NCBI RefSeq assembly: GCF_029626145.1
Contig: NZ_JARUBJ010000002.1
Span: 5,863,501-5,927,500, forward strand
From: Micromonospora sp. WMMD961
GTDB taxonomy: Bacteria > Actinomycetota > Actinomycetes > Mycobacteriales > Micromonosporaceae
DNA length: 64,000 nt
Reading direction: 5' to 3'
Of this stretch, positions 14,254 to 23,667 are shown piece after piece (within the stretch, counting starts at the first letter, position 1; each line of letters begins with the position of its first letter). The translations under genes were made by a program, and so were the position numbers. The notes below the pieces were generated by a model that was given only the letters and a program-made list of their open reading frames with translations, ran no database searches and was not told the DNA's origin.

Positions 14254-16554
14254 TCAGTTCTCAGCGAGGAACGTGATGCCGTCGAAGCTGTGGCTACCGG
14301 GGCTGCCGATGATCACGCAGACTCGGCCGTCTGGATACACGTCGCCGCGAGCGATGGTGTTGCTTCCGTTCAGGGATGCGTAGACGGTGCGGAAGCCGGG
14401 TCGGCAGCCGACCGGGAGCGTGAAGCTCGGCGCACCGCCCTCCGAGTTGATGGTTCCGCCTCGGACCACCCCGCCGATCTCGACCTCGCCGCCTGGTCTC
14501 ATGCGGAACCGAGCCGGACCGTAGCCGCTGAGCTGGCTCCAGCCGTTCTGGTAGGTCGCGTAGGTCCAGTCGCCCGTGTACCAGACGCCCCGCTGGAGCA
14601 GAACGGTCTGCGGGGAGGTCGGTGTGGCCGGCACTGCCGCGAGGCCGATTGAGCCCCAACGCTGGGCGGCCGGCTGGCTGTTGCCGCCCCGCCAGTCGTC
14701 GTGCTTGACGTCGATGCGTACGGACCCCGCGCTCGTCAGGCCGGTGCAGTACAGCTCCAGCGCGTGCCCGCCGCTGAGCCCGTTCAGCCCGACGATGCGG
14801 GCGAGGGTGAACAGCGGGGTGTCCTGGTAGCCGGAGCACTCCTCCACCGAGATCGTGGCGCGCGGGGAGTTGAAGGCCACGCTGGCGCGCAGCCGCAGGA
14901 AGGTGTGGTTCTGGTCGCTGCTGATCACAAACTCAGCGGCGGCCTTCGCGCCGGCTCCTGTGTCGGCACCGAACGAGGCGATCCGGTACCACTGGCCTGC
15001 GGTCAGTGCGCCGGTCCTGGCGTAGTAGCTGTCCTCGTTGTAGGCCAGCTTCTTCCAGGGCCGCCAGCCAGTGGAGCTGTGGTAGGTCCGTCGCCAGGTG
15101 TCGTCGGTGTTCGCGTAGTGGTGAAACCACTGCTGGCACCGGTTGTCGGCCCAGTAGTTGGTGACGACCGTGCCGTAGCTGTCGCCGACCGACCAGCCCG
15201 CACCCGTGGTCGTCCCCATCACGGAGATGCCCAGCGGGTACTTCCCTGCGGGCGGGTCGGCCTCTACTGCCGCGTTCGTCGGAAGATGCTGCGCCAGTTC
15301 CAGGATGTCGGTCCGAACGTCCAGGCTGTTGACTTGCGTGATCAGGTCGCCGACCTGCGGCTCCAGGTCGGTGTTCGCCTCGGCGTTGCGCTCCAGGGCG
15401 CTCACCCGCGACTCGGTGTTCTGCACCCGCTTCGCCAGCGCCGCGTCCGGGTTGAAGCCGGACGGGTCGCCGAGCACCGCGCCCAGGCGGAAGCCGTCCT
15501 TGTCGACCTTCAGGATGTAGCCGGTGACGGTGGTCGACAGCTCTTGCTGCTCGACGACGACGCCGACCTTGTCCCCCACGTTCCAGTGGACGCCGAAGTC
15601 CATGCTGCTGTCTTCCATCGGCACGACCTGGACGGCGAGAGTGGAGGCTCCGTCGTCGGCCAGGCGCTCCAGCCCGGCCTGGCGCAGCTCCTCGATCTTG
15701 TCGGTGTTGCGCTGGTCGACGAAGCGCTCGATGCGCCGGCCCCAGTCGCTCTCGCCGGCCAGGGACTCCGCCGTGGTGACCTGGAGGAACTGGCGATTCA
15801 CGCCTTCGTTCTGGCCGGCGACGATCGCGCGGGTGCTGCCCGGCGGGCTGATCGCCACCTTGTGGCCGGCGAGGGTGTTGTTGCGGATGTCGAGGCGGAT
15901 CTCCGCGCTGCGATCGGCTACCGCGCTGGTCTCGAAGACCAGGACGTTGCCGCGTTGCACGATGCGGAAGCCCAGGTTCGCCGTGGCGGCCAGCTCGGAG
16001 AGCAGGTTGCCCAGGACCGGGAAGCGGGCGCTCTTGGTGGTGACCGGGCCGCGAGCGAGGTTCGCGCCCATGGTGAGCTTGGCGACCAGCAGGCCAGAGG
16101 TACGCCGGGCCGCCGGAGCACCCGGGCCGATGTTGGCGGATACGAAGGCGTGCATCAGCGTCTCGGCGTTGCCGGTGCGGATGTCGTGCGCCTGCGTCTG
16201 CGTCTCGGGGTCGGCGTTGCTCGGCTGCGGGAACGCCAGCGCGTCAGCCAACAGGACCGTGTCGTCGACACCCTCGAACGTGACCAGGCCCGCCGGGTCC
16301 GTCGCGGTGGCCTGGTTCTCCGGCTTCACCGTGGGGCCCGAGAACAGCACGTCGCTCGGGCCGGTGACGATGATGCCCGAGCCGGGCTGGCGCAGAACAC
16401 CCGCGAGGGGGTGCTCCGCAGCCAGCCTCAGCTTCCAGGTGCCGACGTTGTTGTGCAGGTCGGACAGTTCGAGGTCCAGATCCTCGGGTCGGATCTGACC
16501 GATCCGGGCGAGGCTCTTGTCCCGCACTTCGACGGTGATGTCCGCCAGCTTCAC
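14254..16554 (-). CDS. large minor tail protein (gp37-like N-terminus, knob-like C-terminus)
   Basis: 766 residues. The N-terminal 370 residues match the pattern of siphophage gp37-like tail proteins (VRDKSLARIGQI near the start; FEGVDDTVLLADALAFPQ; GFRIVQRGNVLVFET). Next comes a coiled coil (VQNTESRVSALERNAE), then a knob-like region with Trp/Tyr pairs (WADNRCQQWFHHY, GWRPWKKLAYNED). Last is a beta-rich C-terminus that could contact the host. Likely forms the tail tip and receptor-binding part. ATG start. Confidence 0.8.
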   Translation of the reverse strand: MKLADITVEVRDKSLARIGQIRPEDLDLELSDLHNNVGTWKLRLAAEHPLAGVLRQPGSGIIVTGPSDVLFSGPTVKPENQATATDPAGLVTFEGVDDTVLLADALAFPQPSNADPETQTQAHDIRTGNAETLMHAFVSANIGPGAPAARRTSGLLVAKLTMGANLARGPVTTKSARFPVLGNLLSELAATANLGFRIVQRGNVLVFETSAVADRSAEIRLDIRNNTLAGHKVAISPPGSTRAIVAGQNEGVNRQFLQVTTAESLAGESDWGRRIERFVDQRNTDKIEELRQAGLERLADDGASTLAVQVVPMEDSSMDFGVHWNVGDKVGVVVEQQELSTTVTGYILKVDKDGFRLGAVLGDPSGFNPDAALAKRVQNTESRVSALERNAEANTDLEPQVGDLITQVNSLDVRTDILELAQHLPTNAAVEADPPAGKYPLGISVMGTTTGAGWSVGDSYGTVVTNYWADNRCQQWFHHYANTDDTWRRTYHSSTGWRPWKKLAYNEDSYYARTGALTAGQWYRIASFGADTGAGAKAAAEFVISSDQNHTFLRLRASVAFNSPRATISVEECSGYQDTPLFTLARIVGLNGLSGGHALELYCTGLTSAGSVRIDVKHDDWRGGNSQPAAQRWGSIGLAAVPATPTSPQTVLLQRGVWYTGDWTYATYQNGWSQLSGYGPARFRMRPGGEVEIGGVVRGGTINSEGGAPSFTLPVGCRPGFRTVYASLNGSNTIARGDVYPDGRVCVIIGSPGSHSFDGITFLAEN

Positions 16555-16555
16555 G

Positions 16556-17413
16556 TCACACCACCATCCTCTTGCGGGGCCGCCAGGTGCACGTGATGGA
16601 GCTGGCGGTGGTCGTCGACTCCAGTGAGGCGGTTGCCTCGGTGATGCCCGGAGGAACGCTCCAGAGCTTGGGCGCTGCGGCCAACTCGCCGTAGCGGTTG
16701 CGGCCGAGGTTGTCGACGACAGCGCCGGTCTGCGTGTCCACGGTCAGCGTCTCGCCGGCCGCGAGGGTGCCCGTCCAGGTGAAGCCTCGGCCCACGGCAG
16801 AGACCGCCGTGAAGTTGCGGCCAGGGCCGACCACGGTCCACAGCGGGTAGGCCGGCGCGGTGCCGGCGTTCTCCAGCAGGATCGTGCCGATGGCCTGGCT
16901 GGAGCTGACCTTCATGCTGGCGAGCTTGCCGACCAGGCCGCGCCCGGCTCCGGCGTTGGTGATCTTCTTCGAGATCGACCGCGAGTAGGTCCAGTACGGG
17001 TCGCCGGCTCGTACGGTGATGACCGTGCGGAGGTCGCGCTCGCCGTTTGTGTCGATGCCGTAGGCGTAGTTGCCGCCGGCCACGAAGTGGACCTTCGTCG
17101 ACCAGTCGTTGCCGTCGTCCTCCACCAGGCGGAGCGTGCACTCGCCGTCGAGCATGATGGCCAGGCGGTCCAGCAGCTCGGTCAACTGCTCGCGGTTCTG
17201 GCCGGCGAGGTAGAGCGGCAGGTCGATGTCGCGGGGGCGGTCGCGCTTACCCCGGAAGCGGGCACCGTCGCCGGCACCCTCCAACCACTGGGTAGCAACC
17301 TCGGGCAGGCCCAGGCCAGTCACGCCGGCAAGGGCCTGCACGCCAACGTCCTTGTTCAGGACATCGTCGAGGTTGAACACGTCCGCCGCCGACTCCAGTT
17401 GAAGTCGAGGCAC
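16556..17413 (-). CDS. distal tail protein (Dit-like)
   Basis: 285 residues, GTG start. Located between tape measure and gp37-like protein, the usual Dit position. Landmarks: RFRGKRDRPRDIDLPLYL, LLDRLAIMLDGECTLRL, and a second beta domain with YPLWTVVGPGRNF and GRNRYGELAA. Forms the hub that joins tail tube and tip. Confidence 0.8.
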   Translation of the reverse strand: MPRLQLESAADVFNLDDVLNKDVGVQALAGVTGLGLPEVATQWLEGAGDGARFRGKRDRPRDIDLPLYLAGQNREQLTELLDRLAIMLDGECTLRLVEDDGNDWSTKVHFVAGGNYAYGIDTNGERDLRTVITVRAGDPYWTYSRSISKKITNAGAGRGLVGKLASMKVSSSQAIGTILLENAGTAPAYPLWTVVGPGRNFTAVSAVGRGFTWTGTLAAGETLTVDTQTGAVVDNLGRNRYGELAAAPKLWSVPPGITEATASLESTTTASSITCTWRPRKRMVV

Positions 17414-17417
17414 CTAC

Positions 17418-20400
17418 TTACCACCCCCACCTTGCGCGTCCAACCGCGGCGAACAGGTCTTCCTCTGCGTCGAGGGACTGGTTCGGCGCGGCGTTGTAGA
17501 TGAACTGCTTGATGACTGGGCCGTCCGTGGAGATGTCGCCCATGGCGGCCGACAGCTTGGCCGCGAGGCTGCGCGAGGCAGCGCCGCTGACCGAAGGGCC
17601 GGTGATGGCCATGCCGCTGATGTCGGCGGTCAGTCCCGCCAGCGAGCGCCGGACGGCGTCGTACTGGGATTCCATGCCGCGGATGAAGCCGCCGATGACC
17701 AGGCGGCCGGCGTCGACCAGGAGCACCCGGTCAAGGGACTCGGGGCCCTTCCAGTCGGGCAGGCTGGACGTCAGGCTGCCCAGGGCTCCCTGAACGTTGC
17801 CGAACATGCCCTTGATGCCGTCGATGAAGCCCTGGATGAGCTGCTTGCCGGCGCTGACCAGCAGGTTGCTCATGTTGCCCAGGGCGGCCTTCGCCTTGCC
17901 GGGCAAGTCCTTCAGGGTGCTGACGACGTCACCGATCTTGTCGCTGACCGTGGTCTTCACCGCGTTGAACGCCGTGGTGACCGTGCTCTTGATCAGGCTC
18001 AAGCTCTCGGTGAAGTTGCCCTTCATGTTCCGCAGCCCGACCGAGATCAGGTCGACGATGGCGCTCATGGCCCCGGACAGGAACGACGTGATGCTGTCCC
18101 AGATCGACGAGAAGAACGACTTGATGCCGTTCCAGATCGACGACCAGGCGGAGCTGATCGCAGAGCCGGCGACCTTCAGGGCGTTGAGGATGCCGACCAG
18201 GGCCAGGCTGAACAGGCCGGAGATGACGTCCCAGACGCCGGACCAGACCTGCTTGACCGACTCCCAGACCGCCGACCAGTCGCCCCGGAAGGCGGCGGAC
18301 CAGGCGTTCCAGATCCCCATGACGATCTTGACGACGCCCTCGAAGACCTGGGCGATCGACTCGATGGCCGCGACCAGGATGTTGATGGCCTGGCCGGCGA
18401 CGAACTCGATGGCCGGCGCGAGCGCGGTCATGAGCACCGAGACGACAGCCGTCAGGATCTCGATCACCGGGGCGAGCGCCGCGCTGAGGCGGAGGAAGGC
18501 GTCGACCAGCGGGGGCATGGCTGCCGTGATGACCTGCGTGATCACCGCGAGGAGCGGCGTCAGGATGGCCATCACGAGCTGGAGCAGTGGAGCCAGGAGC
18601 GGCATCACTGCCGCGAGGAGCTGCGCGAACAGGGTTGCGATGGCGGCCAGCACAGGGGCCAGCGCCGTCACGATCTGGGTCAGTGCGCCGCCCAGGATCT
18701 CGATGATCGGCATCAGCACCGGCAGGAGCGAACTCAGCGCGGGCAACAGCGCGGACAGGACCGCCGCGATGAGCGGGCCCAGCGCGGCCAGCAGCGTGCC
18801 GACGACCTGCGCCAGCATGCCGAGCACCGGGCCGACCGTGGAGACCACGGGTGCCAGGGCGGCGATGCCCTCCTTCAAGCCGTGGAACATCGACGACAAG
18901 CCCATGGAGAAGGCAGGGTCACCGAGCGCCGTGGCGATGGCGTCGAGCGCGGTGCCGACCACGATCGCCGCCGTGGGCAGCACGTTGGTGAAGGTCGTCA
19001 GCAAGGAGCTGAACATCCGCTCCAGAGCCGGTCCGGCGGTCTGGCCGATCAGGTCCATCGACTCACGGGTGGAGCGGAAGAACTCGGCGAGCTGCCCCTT
19101 GAAGACCGGGCTGTCTGCCGCCTTGGCGATGGCCCCGAGGGTCACCGCCATCCCACCGAGGGTGCCGCCACCACCGAGGGTCGCTGCCTCGGACAGGCTG
19201 AGGAAGATCGACCCGAGAGACTTCAGGACGTCCGCGAGCTGCAAGAAGGCCGTGATGCCGTTGTCGACCCACGTCTTCAGCTCGCCGCTCGCGCTGGCGC
19301 GAGTGAGGAAGTCCGAGAACTTCTGGGTGATGTCGACGAACCACTGAGCGAGCCGGGGAAGGTACTGCGACCCGAGGTCACCCAGGATGGCGATGATGTT
19401 CGCCAGCGAGCCGGTCGAGTTGCCGGCGATGTCGATCGACTTGCCGAGGTTGGCGAACATCCCTTCGAGCCGGCCGTCAAGCGCCTTGCTCAGGGAGTCG
19501 GAGAACTTGCCGAAGAACTCGCCGGTCTTGGTGCCGATGAGCGACATGCCGGCCGCGAACTGCGGGAACAGGGTGGCGACCATGTCCCGCATGGGCTTCG
19601 CGGCCTTGTCCCAGAAGTTGTCCGAGATCGTCGCCCGCAGCTCATCCCAGCGGGCCTTGAGGCCGGGGACGTGCTTGCTGAAGTCCTGGAAGGCGACGCC
19701 TGCGGCGATAGCCCCGAGGGCCATGCCGCCGAACAGGCCAGGCAGCGCGAGCGCCGCAGGGGCCATGCTGATCAGCGCGCCGGCCAGGGAGAACAGGGAG
19801 CCGAGGGCGTTGGCCGCCGCGCCGCCCAGCGTGACGATGGCCGTCGAGATCGCGCCGATCTTCGGGGCGCTCTTGTCCAGGTCGCCCAGGGCCTCGCCCA
19901 GCTCTCGGACGTACGTGGTCACCACGCGAGCGCCGGAGAGTCGGTTGATCGCGGCCATGGAGGCGGCGAGCGCGGCCTCGTTGACCTTCGGGTAGATGTG
20001 GACGAAGCGGTCCCGCGTCAGGGTGGCGAGCGTCTTCCAGGCGTTGGCCCAGAAGGGCATCGAGACATCGGGCTTGATCTCAGCCTTGAGCTTGTCGATC
20101 TTGTCCTTGATGTCGTCGATATCGCGGTTGACCTGAGCCTTGGCCCGCTCGTCCATCTCCGGCGTGATGACGGCCTTGAGGTCTTCGAGCTGGTCGAGGT
20201 AGCCCTCGATCTGCCGCATGACGGTCTTGATCTTGGCTTCGTCGAGCTTCGTGCTGATCGGGATGTCGGCGAGCTGGGAGACGATGCGCTGCCGGATGGC
20301 GTTGGCCGCCTGGCGGTCAACCTCCACCTGGAGCTGGATCTTGCTCTCCAGCTCGGCCTGGATCTCGTCGCGCGCCTTAATCAGCGACGGCCGGTCGAGC

Positions 20401-20873
20401 TTCACGGAGAAGTCGATCTTCTCCATCTCGACGAGCTGCTTGTTGATCTGGTCGATGGCCGACTCAAGTCCGGCCTGCGACTTGCGGTCGATCTTCAGGT
20501 CGAGGGTGGCGACCTCGTCCAGGCGCTCCTTCAGCAGGTCGGCCGCCGCGTTCAGGTCGTCGCGGTTGAGATCGACCTTCAGCGTGGTGTTGTCGAGCTT
20601 GTCCAGCTCGGCCTGGACCTGGCCGATGGAGCGCATCAGCGACTTCTGGTTGTCCAGGTTGACGTTGAGCGTCAGGTCCTTCATCTGGGCCTGTGCCTTG
20701 GCCCTGGCCGCCTTCGCCTGCTGCGCGAGGCCGGTGTCCTTCAGCTCGATGCGAGCCTCCACCTGGAGGCCCTTCTCGATCAGGTCCAGCTTCTTCTGTG
20801 CGTCACGGCGGAAGTCGTCGGTGTCCGGCAGCACCTTGACGCTGATCCGGCCGATGATCGTGCCGGCGGGCAT
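17418..20873 (-). CDS. tape measure protein
   Basis: 1151 residues, the longest gene of the window; ATG start. Residues 1-290 are heptad-rich coiled coil with repeated L-D-x-L patterns. Around 360-400 lies a Gly/Ala-rich hydrophobic region (ALALPGLFGGMALGAIAAG). Residues 660-860 are strongly hydrophobic (LLAALGPLIAAVLSALLPAL), and the C-terminus is amphipathic. This fits siphophage tape measure proteins, whose length sets tail length: at about 1.5 angstrom per residue the tail would be near 170 nm. Confidence 0.95.
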   Translation of the reverse strand: MPAGTIIGRISVKVLPDTDDFRRDAQKKLDLIEKGLQVEARIELKDTGLAQQAKAARAKAQAQMKDLTLNVNLDNQKSLMRSIGQVQAELDKLDNTTLKVDLNRDDLNAAADLLKERLDEVATLDLKIDRKSQAGLESAIDQINKQLVEMEKIDFSVKLDRPSLIKARDEIQAELESKIQLQVEVDRQAANAIRQRIVSQLADIPISTKLDEAKIKTVMRQIEGYLDQLEDLKAVITPEMDERAKAQVNRDIDDIKDKIDKLKAEIKPDVSMPFWANAWKTLATLTRDRFVHIYPKVNEAALAASMAAINRLSGARVVTTYVRELGEALGDLDKSAPKIGAISTAIVTLGGAAANALGSLFSLAGALISMAPAALALPGLFGGMALGAIAAGVAFQDFSKHVPGLKARWDELRATISDNFWDKAAKPMRDMVATLFPQFAAGMSLIGTKTGEFFGKFSDSLSKALDGRLEGMFANLGKSIDIAGNSTGSLANIIAILGDLGSQYLPRLAQWFVDITQKFSDFLTRASASGELKTWVDNGITAFLQLADVLKSLGSIFLSLSEAATLGGGGTLGGMAVTLGAIAKAADSPVFKGQLAEFFRSTRESMDLIGQTAGPALERMFSSLLTTFTNVLPTAAIVVGTALDAIATALGDPAFSMGLSSMFHGLKEGIAALAPVVSTVGPVLGMLAQVVGTLLAALGPLIAAVLSALLPALSSLLPVLMPIIEILGGALTQIVTALAPVLAAIATLFAQLLAAVMPLLAPLLQLVMAILTPLLAVITQVITAAMPPLVDAFLRLSAALAPVIEILTAVVSVLMTALAPAIEFVAGQAINILVAAIESIAQVFEGVVKIVMGIWNAWSAAFRGDWSAVWESVKQVWSGVWDVISGLFSLALVGILNALKVAGSAISSAWSSIWNGIKSFFSSIWDSITSFLSGAMSAIVDLISVGLRNMKGNFTESLSLIKSTVTTAFNAVKTTVSDKIGDVVSTLKDLPGKAKAALGNMSNLLVSAGKQLIQGFIDGIKGMFGNVQGALGSLTSSLPDWKGPESLDRVLLVDAGRLVIGGFIRGMESQYDAVRRSLAGLTADISGMAITGPSVSGAASRSLAAKLSAAMGDISTDGPVIKQFIYNAAPNQSLDAEEDLFAAVGRARWGW

Positions 20874-20876
20874 GAG

Positions 20877-21592
20877 CTACCTCCGTGTCATGCGGTGGAA
20901 GATGTCCGCGACGGAGACCGGCTTCTTCTGCTCGGCCTCGGCCGCAGTGCGCTTCGGCCGAGGCCAGGCCGGGAAGTCAGGGCTCTTGCCCTTCTTCCAG
21001 TTGCCGGTGGCTCGGGTGTTGGCGTTGAGCGCGTCGTAGGTGTCTGCGGCCAGGTGGCGGTCAACGCCCCAGCCGTAGTGCTCCCTGCCGCCGGACGCGA
21101 GGGCGGAGGTGAGCGAGGTGTCGGGCAGGCCCAGCGCGAGAGCGAGCGCGAGGCGAGGGGCCGGACCGCGACCTTCAACCACGTCGACCAGGTCAACCTG
21201 GTAGTGACGCAGGAGATCGGGGTACAGCCCCTCGCCGTACTCGTCGATCAGGCGTCCGAGCCCGAGGCTTCCCCCGCCTGGGTGCCCTTCACGTAGCTCT
21301 CGAAGACCTCGGCGAGCAGGGCCAGGTCACCGCCGAGCGCCTTGATCAGCTTGTCCGCCTTGGTCTTGCCATCGACGACCAGGCGCAGCGCTTCGGTCAG
21401 CAGCTCGCCCTGGTCGGCGTCGTCGTCCTCGGCGTTCAGCCGCGACTGCACCGCGAGAAGCGCGTCCCGGTTGGCCTTCGCCAGGCGCAGCGGGTTGAGC
21501 AGGCGAACGGTCTCGTCGCCCAGCTCGATGTCCAGCGAGCCGTACTTCGCCTCGGCGGCGGCGCGGATGGAGTCAAGAGTGATCGTGGCCAT
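20877..21592 (-). CDS. tail assembly chaperone gpG-T, -1 frameshift product
   Basis: The frame ending at 20877 has no start of its own and continues the gpG frame by a -1 shift. Near the end of gpG the mRNA reads GCG-GGG-GAA-GCC. The run GGGGGAAG is a plausible slippery site, and reading on in -1 gives ...GRLIDEYGEGLYPDLL without stops. Programmed fusion of two chaperones just upstream of the tape measure is a conserved feature of siphophages. The exact slip codon is inferred. Confidence 0.75.
21248..21592 (-). CDS. tail assembly chaperone gpG
   Basis: 114 residues, acidic and helical (LRLVVDGKTKADKLIKALGGD, LLAEVFESYVK). Located between major tail protein and tape measure. Ends at a TGA only a few codons after the slippery GGGGGAAG. 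Binds the tape measure during tail assembly; not part of the virion. Confidence 0.8.
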   Translation of the reverse strand: MATITLDSIRAAAEAKYGSLDIELGDETVRLLNPLRLAKANRDALLAVQSRLNAEDDDADQGELLTEALRLVVDGKTKADKLIKALGGDLALLAEVFESYVKGTQAGEASGSDA

Positions 21593-21659
21593 GGGGTAGC
21601 GGACCTCCAGGGTTGGGATGGAAGAGAAGGCAGCGGACCGAGAGGGGAGCCCCGAAGGG

Positions 21660-21698
21660 CCCCGCCCGCGACGGGTCCGCTAGGCATCGCGGGCGGGG
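21660..21698. terminator. terminator after major tail protein gene
   Basis: An 11-bp stem CCCCGCCCGCG / CGCGGGCGGGG with 17-nt loop, just downstream (leftward) of the major tail gene. Partial termination here would raise tail-tube expression over the genes below. Confidence 0.75.
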
Positions 21699-21718
21699 TG
21701 GCTTGCGTGAGGCGCGGC

Positions 21719-22273
21719 TCAGGGGGTCGGCGCGTCGCCCAGCGGCGTCACCGCGTACGCCCACTCGTTGGTGCCGAGGATCATCGGCTTGACGCCGAGC
21801 GGCAGACCGGCCAGCGACTCGGTGTCCGACAGCGACATGTCGTCGTTGCGGTACACCTCGGCCTTCGGCGCGTAGAAGCCGAACAGGTTCTCGCCGTCCA
21901 CGAAGACCACGAGGAACGCGCAGACGGTCGGCACCGGGTCCTGCGGGACGCCGAGCAGGCCGTTGGCCAGGGTCGGGGCGTTGGAGCCGTAGAACAGCTT
22001 CAGGCCCGGCGTGTCGAACTGCTGGAGGGTGTACGCCCAGGTCTCCTGACGGGGGCTGTACTTCGTCCTCAAGCTCTTGTTCTGAAGCGTGCCCAGGGTG
22101 GTCGCCTCGCCGCCCTCGGAGGTGATCGTGAAGATGTCCTCCAGGCTGGTGTGGCCGACCTTGTCCCACGGCGTGGTGATGGCGGTCAGGTCGTCCGGCA
22201 GCTCGGTGCCGGTCGGCGCGGTGTAGAAGTTGCCACTGCCGATGACGAGAGTGGCGTCGTCGTTGAGTGCCAC
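21719..22273 (-). CDS. major tail protein
   Basis: 184 residues, GTG start (VALNDDATLVIGSGNFYTAP). Beta-rich with YTAPTGTELPDDL and WAYTLQQFDTPG. Position upstream of the chaperones and flanked by hairpins on both sides fits the highly expressed tail-tube subunit. Confidence 0.85.
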   Translation of the reverse strand: MALNDDATLVIGSGNFYTAPTGTELPDDLTAITTPWDKVGHTSLEDIFTITSEGGEATTLGTLQNKSLRTKYSPRQETWAYTLQQFDTPGLKLFYGSNAPTLANGLLGVPQDPVPTVCAFLVVFVDGENLFGFYAPKAEVYRNDDMSLSDTESLAGLPLGVKPMILGTNEWAYAVTPLGDAPTP

Positions 22274-22302
22274 GAGGGCGGCTCCTTGAGGACATGCCGA
22301 AG

Positions 22303-22329
22303 ACCCCGCTCACGGCTTCGTGGCGGGGT
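22303..22329. terminator. hairpin upstream of major tail protein gene
   Basis: ACCCCGC pairs with GCGGGGT across 13 nt in the 70-bp gap. Weak terminator or mRNA stabiliser at the 5' side of the major tail mRNA. Confidence 0.55.
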
Positions 22330-22343
22330 GCTGGGCGAGCGGG

Positions 22344-22838
22344 TTAGGGGAGGAAGGGGCGCTGACGCGGCTTGCGGATGGCGACCCGGTACTGCGTCTC
22401 GTAGCGGATGACGCCCGTTGGCAGGTCGGCGTACTGGACCGGCCCGGTGGCCGTGGCCCAGTCAGTGGCTCGGCGCGGGGCCGACGTCATGCGGACGCTG
22501 ATGATCCGGCCGCGACCCGGGACCGCCTTGCCCGATAGGCCGGCGTCGCGCAGAACCACGCGGACAGCCTCGGAGAGGATCGCCGCGTCCTCGTCGCCGT
22601 CCGGGTCCTCGGCGAAGCACTGGACCGTCACGTCCGCCTCGTCGGTGAATCGCTGGTCGGCGCTCCACTCCCCGAAGTGCGGGATGCGGCGAGGCAGCAC
22701 CAGGGGGAACTTCTGGTCAGCGGTGATGAGCGACTGCACGGGCACCCCGGGCAGGCCCTCACGCAGGATCGGAAGGAGAAGGTCTTCGACGGGGCTCAGC
22801 TCGGCGAGCGCCCGCACCTCGGATGGGATACCGGCCAT
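22344..22838 (-). CDS. tail terminator protein
   Basis: 164 residues. The N-terminus LLLPILREGLPGVPVQSLIT followed by PLVLPRRIPHFGEW and DADVTVQCFAED-like strand matches tail-terminator or head-tail joining proteins of siphophages, placed directly upstream of the major tail gene. Caps the tail tube before head joining. Confidence 0.7.
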   Translation of the reverse strand: MAGIPSEVRALAELSPVEDLLLPILREGLPGVPVQSLITADQKFPLVLPRRIPHFGEWSADQRFTDEADVTVQCFAEDPDGDEDAAILSEAVRVVLRDAGLSGKAVPGRGRIISVRMTSAPRRATDWATATGPVQYADLPTGVIRYETQYRVAIRKPRQRPFLP

Positions 22839-23332
22839 CAGTCAGACCCCCCGGTCCTGCGGGCAGCCTGCCGCTTGCGGTAATCGACCTTGATGCGCTT
22901 CGGCTTCGTCCGCACCGGCTTGGCCGCGCCCTGCTTGCGGGGCAGGTTCGTCGCCCGGTGAAGGATGAACGTGCCCTCCATCGCGCCGTACTCGACCTTG
23001 CGGACGTTGCCGCGCTGGTCCTCGATCTCGTAGTAGCCGGCGGCCCGGCCGTACTCGATGGACAGGGCGGCCTTCTCGCCGCGCTCGTCGGAGAGCGTGA
23101 CGTACCAGTCGACGTCGCCGTGCTCGACCAGGATCTCCGCGTGGCCGTCGTCGCCGTCACCTTGGGCGGCGTCGTTGTCCAGGTGGGCCTGCACCAGCAG
23201 TGCGTCCCCCTTGGCCTTGGCCTCGAAGGCATAGTCGGCCAGCCACGCCTGGACCTCGATCTGATTGGCCAGCGCTTCCTGGACCTCCATCCCAGCGCCG
23301 ACACCCTGGACGCGGCGGTACACCTCGGCCAT
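22838..23332 (-). CDS. head-tail region protein (DUF5403-like)
   Basis: 164 residues, overlapping its neighbours by one base each. Starts MAEVYRRVQGVGAGMEVQEA; later WYVTLSDERGEKAALSIEYG, and a basic tail (KPKRIKVDYRKRQAARR). Same size and position as actinophage head-tail proteins annotated DUF5403 or gp10-like. Assignment from memory of the family layout. Confidence 0.65.
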   Translation of the reverse strand: MAEVYRRVQGVGAGMEVQEALANQIEVQAWLADYAFEAKAKGDALLVQAHLDNDAAQGDGDDGHAEILVEHGDVDWYVTLSDERGEKAALSIEYGRAAGYYEIEDQRGNVRKVEYGAMEGTFILHRATNLPRKQGAAKPVRTKPKRIKVDYRKRQAARRTGGSD

Positions 23333-23667
23333 CAGGGGCGCTCCCGCAGGTCCAGGGACCAGTGCCGGGTATGCCGAGTGCCGTGGTGGTAGGCCGGCGG
23401 CGTCACGACGTCCCAGACCGTTCCGCCGTACTCGACGCGGGAGTACAGGTCGACGCGCTCCAGGTCCGCGGCGGTGCCGATGCGGATCACGTTGATCTGC
23501 TGCTGACCAGGGACCTCGGCGCGAGCTGACCGCTGCGGGATCGCCCAGACGCGCACCTCGTGCACGTCGTTCGGATCGGCTACGCGGATCTCGTTGCCCC
23601 GGTTGTCGGTGGTGACCTTGGTCTTCCAGATGCGGGCGAGCTGCCCGCGCCGTCGTTGCAGGCTCAC
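23332..23667 (-). CDS. head closure / head-tail stopper protein
   Basis: 111 residues, small beta-barrel-type pattern (VRVWAIPQRSARAEVPG, VDLYSRVEYGGTVWDVV). Position third from the capsid is that of SPP1 gp16-like stoppers. ATGA-type overlap with the upstream adaptor gene. Confidence 0.65.
   Translation of the reverse strand: MSLQRRRGQLARIWKTKVTTDNRGNEIRVADPNDVHEVRVWAIPQRSARAEVPGQQQINVIRIGTAADLERVDLYSRVEYGGTVWDVVTPPAYHHGTRHTRHWSLDLRERP

Noticed and set aside
18882..21296. 804-codon plus-strand frame opposite the tape measure gene
   Set aside because: Antisense shadow of coiled-coil coding sequence; composition unlike a protein and no ribosome-binding site.
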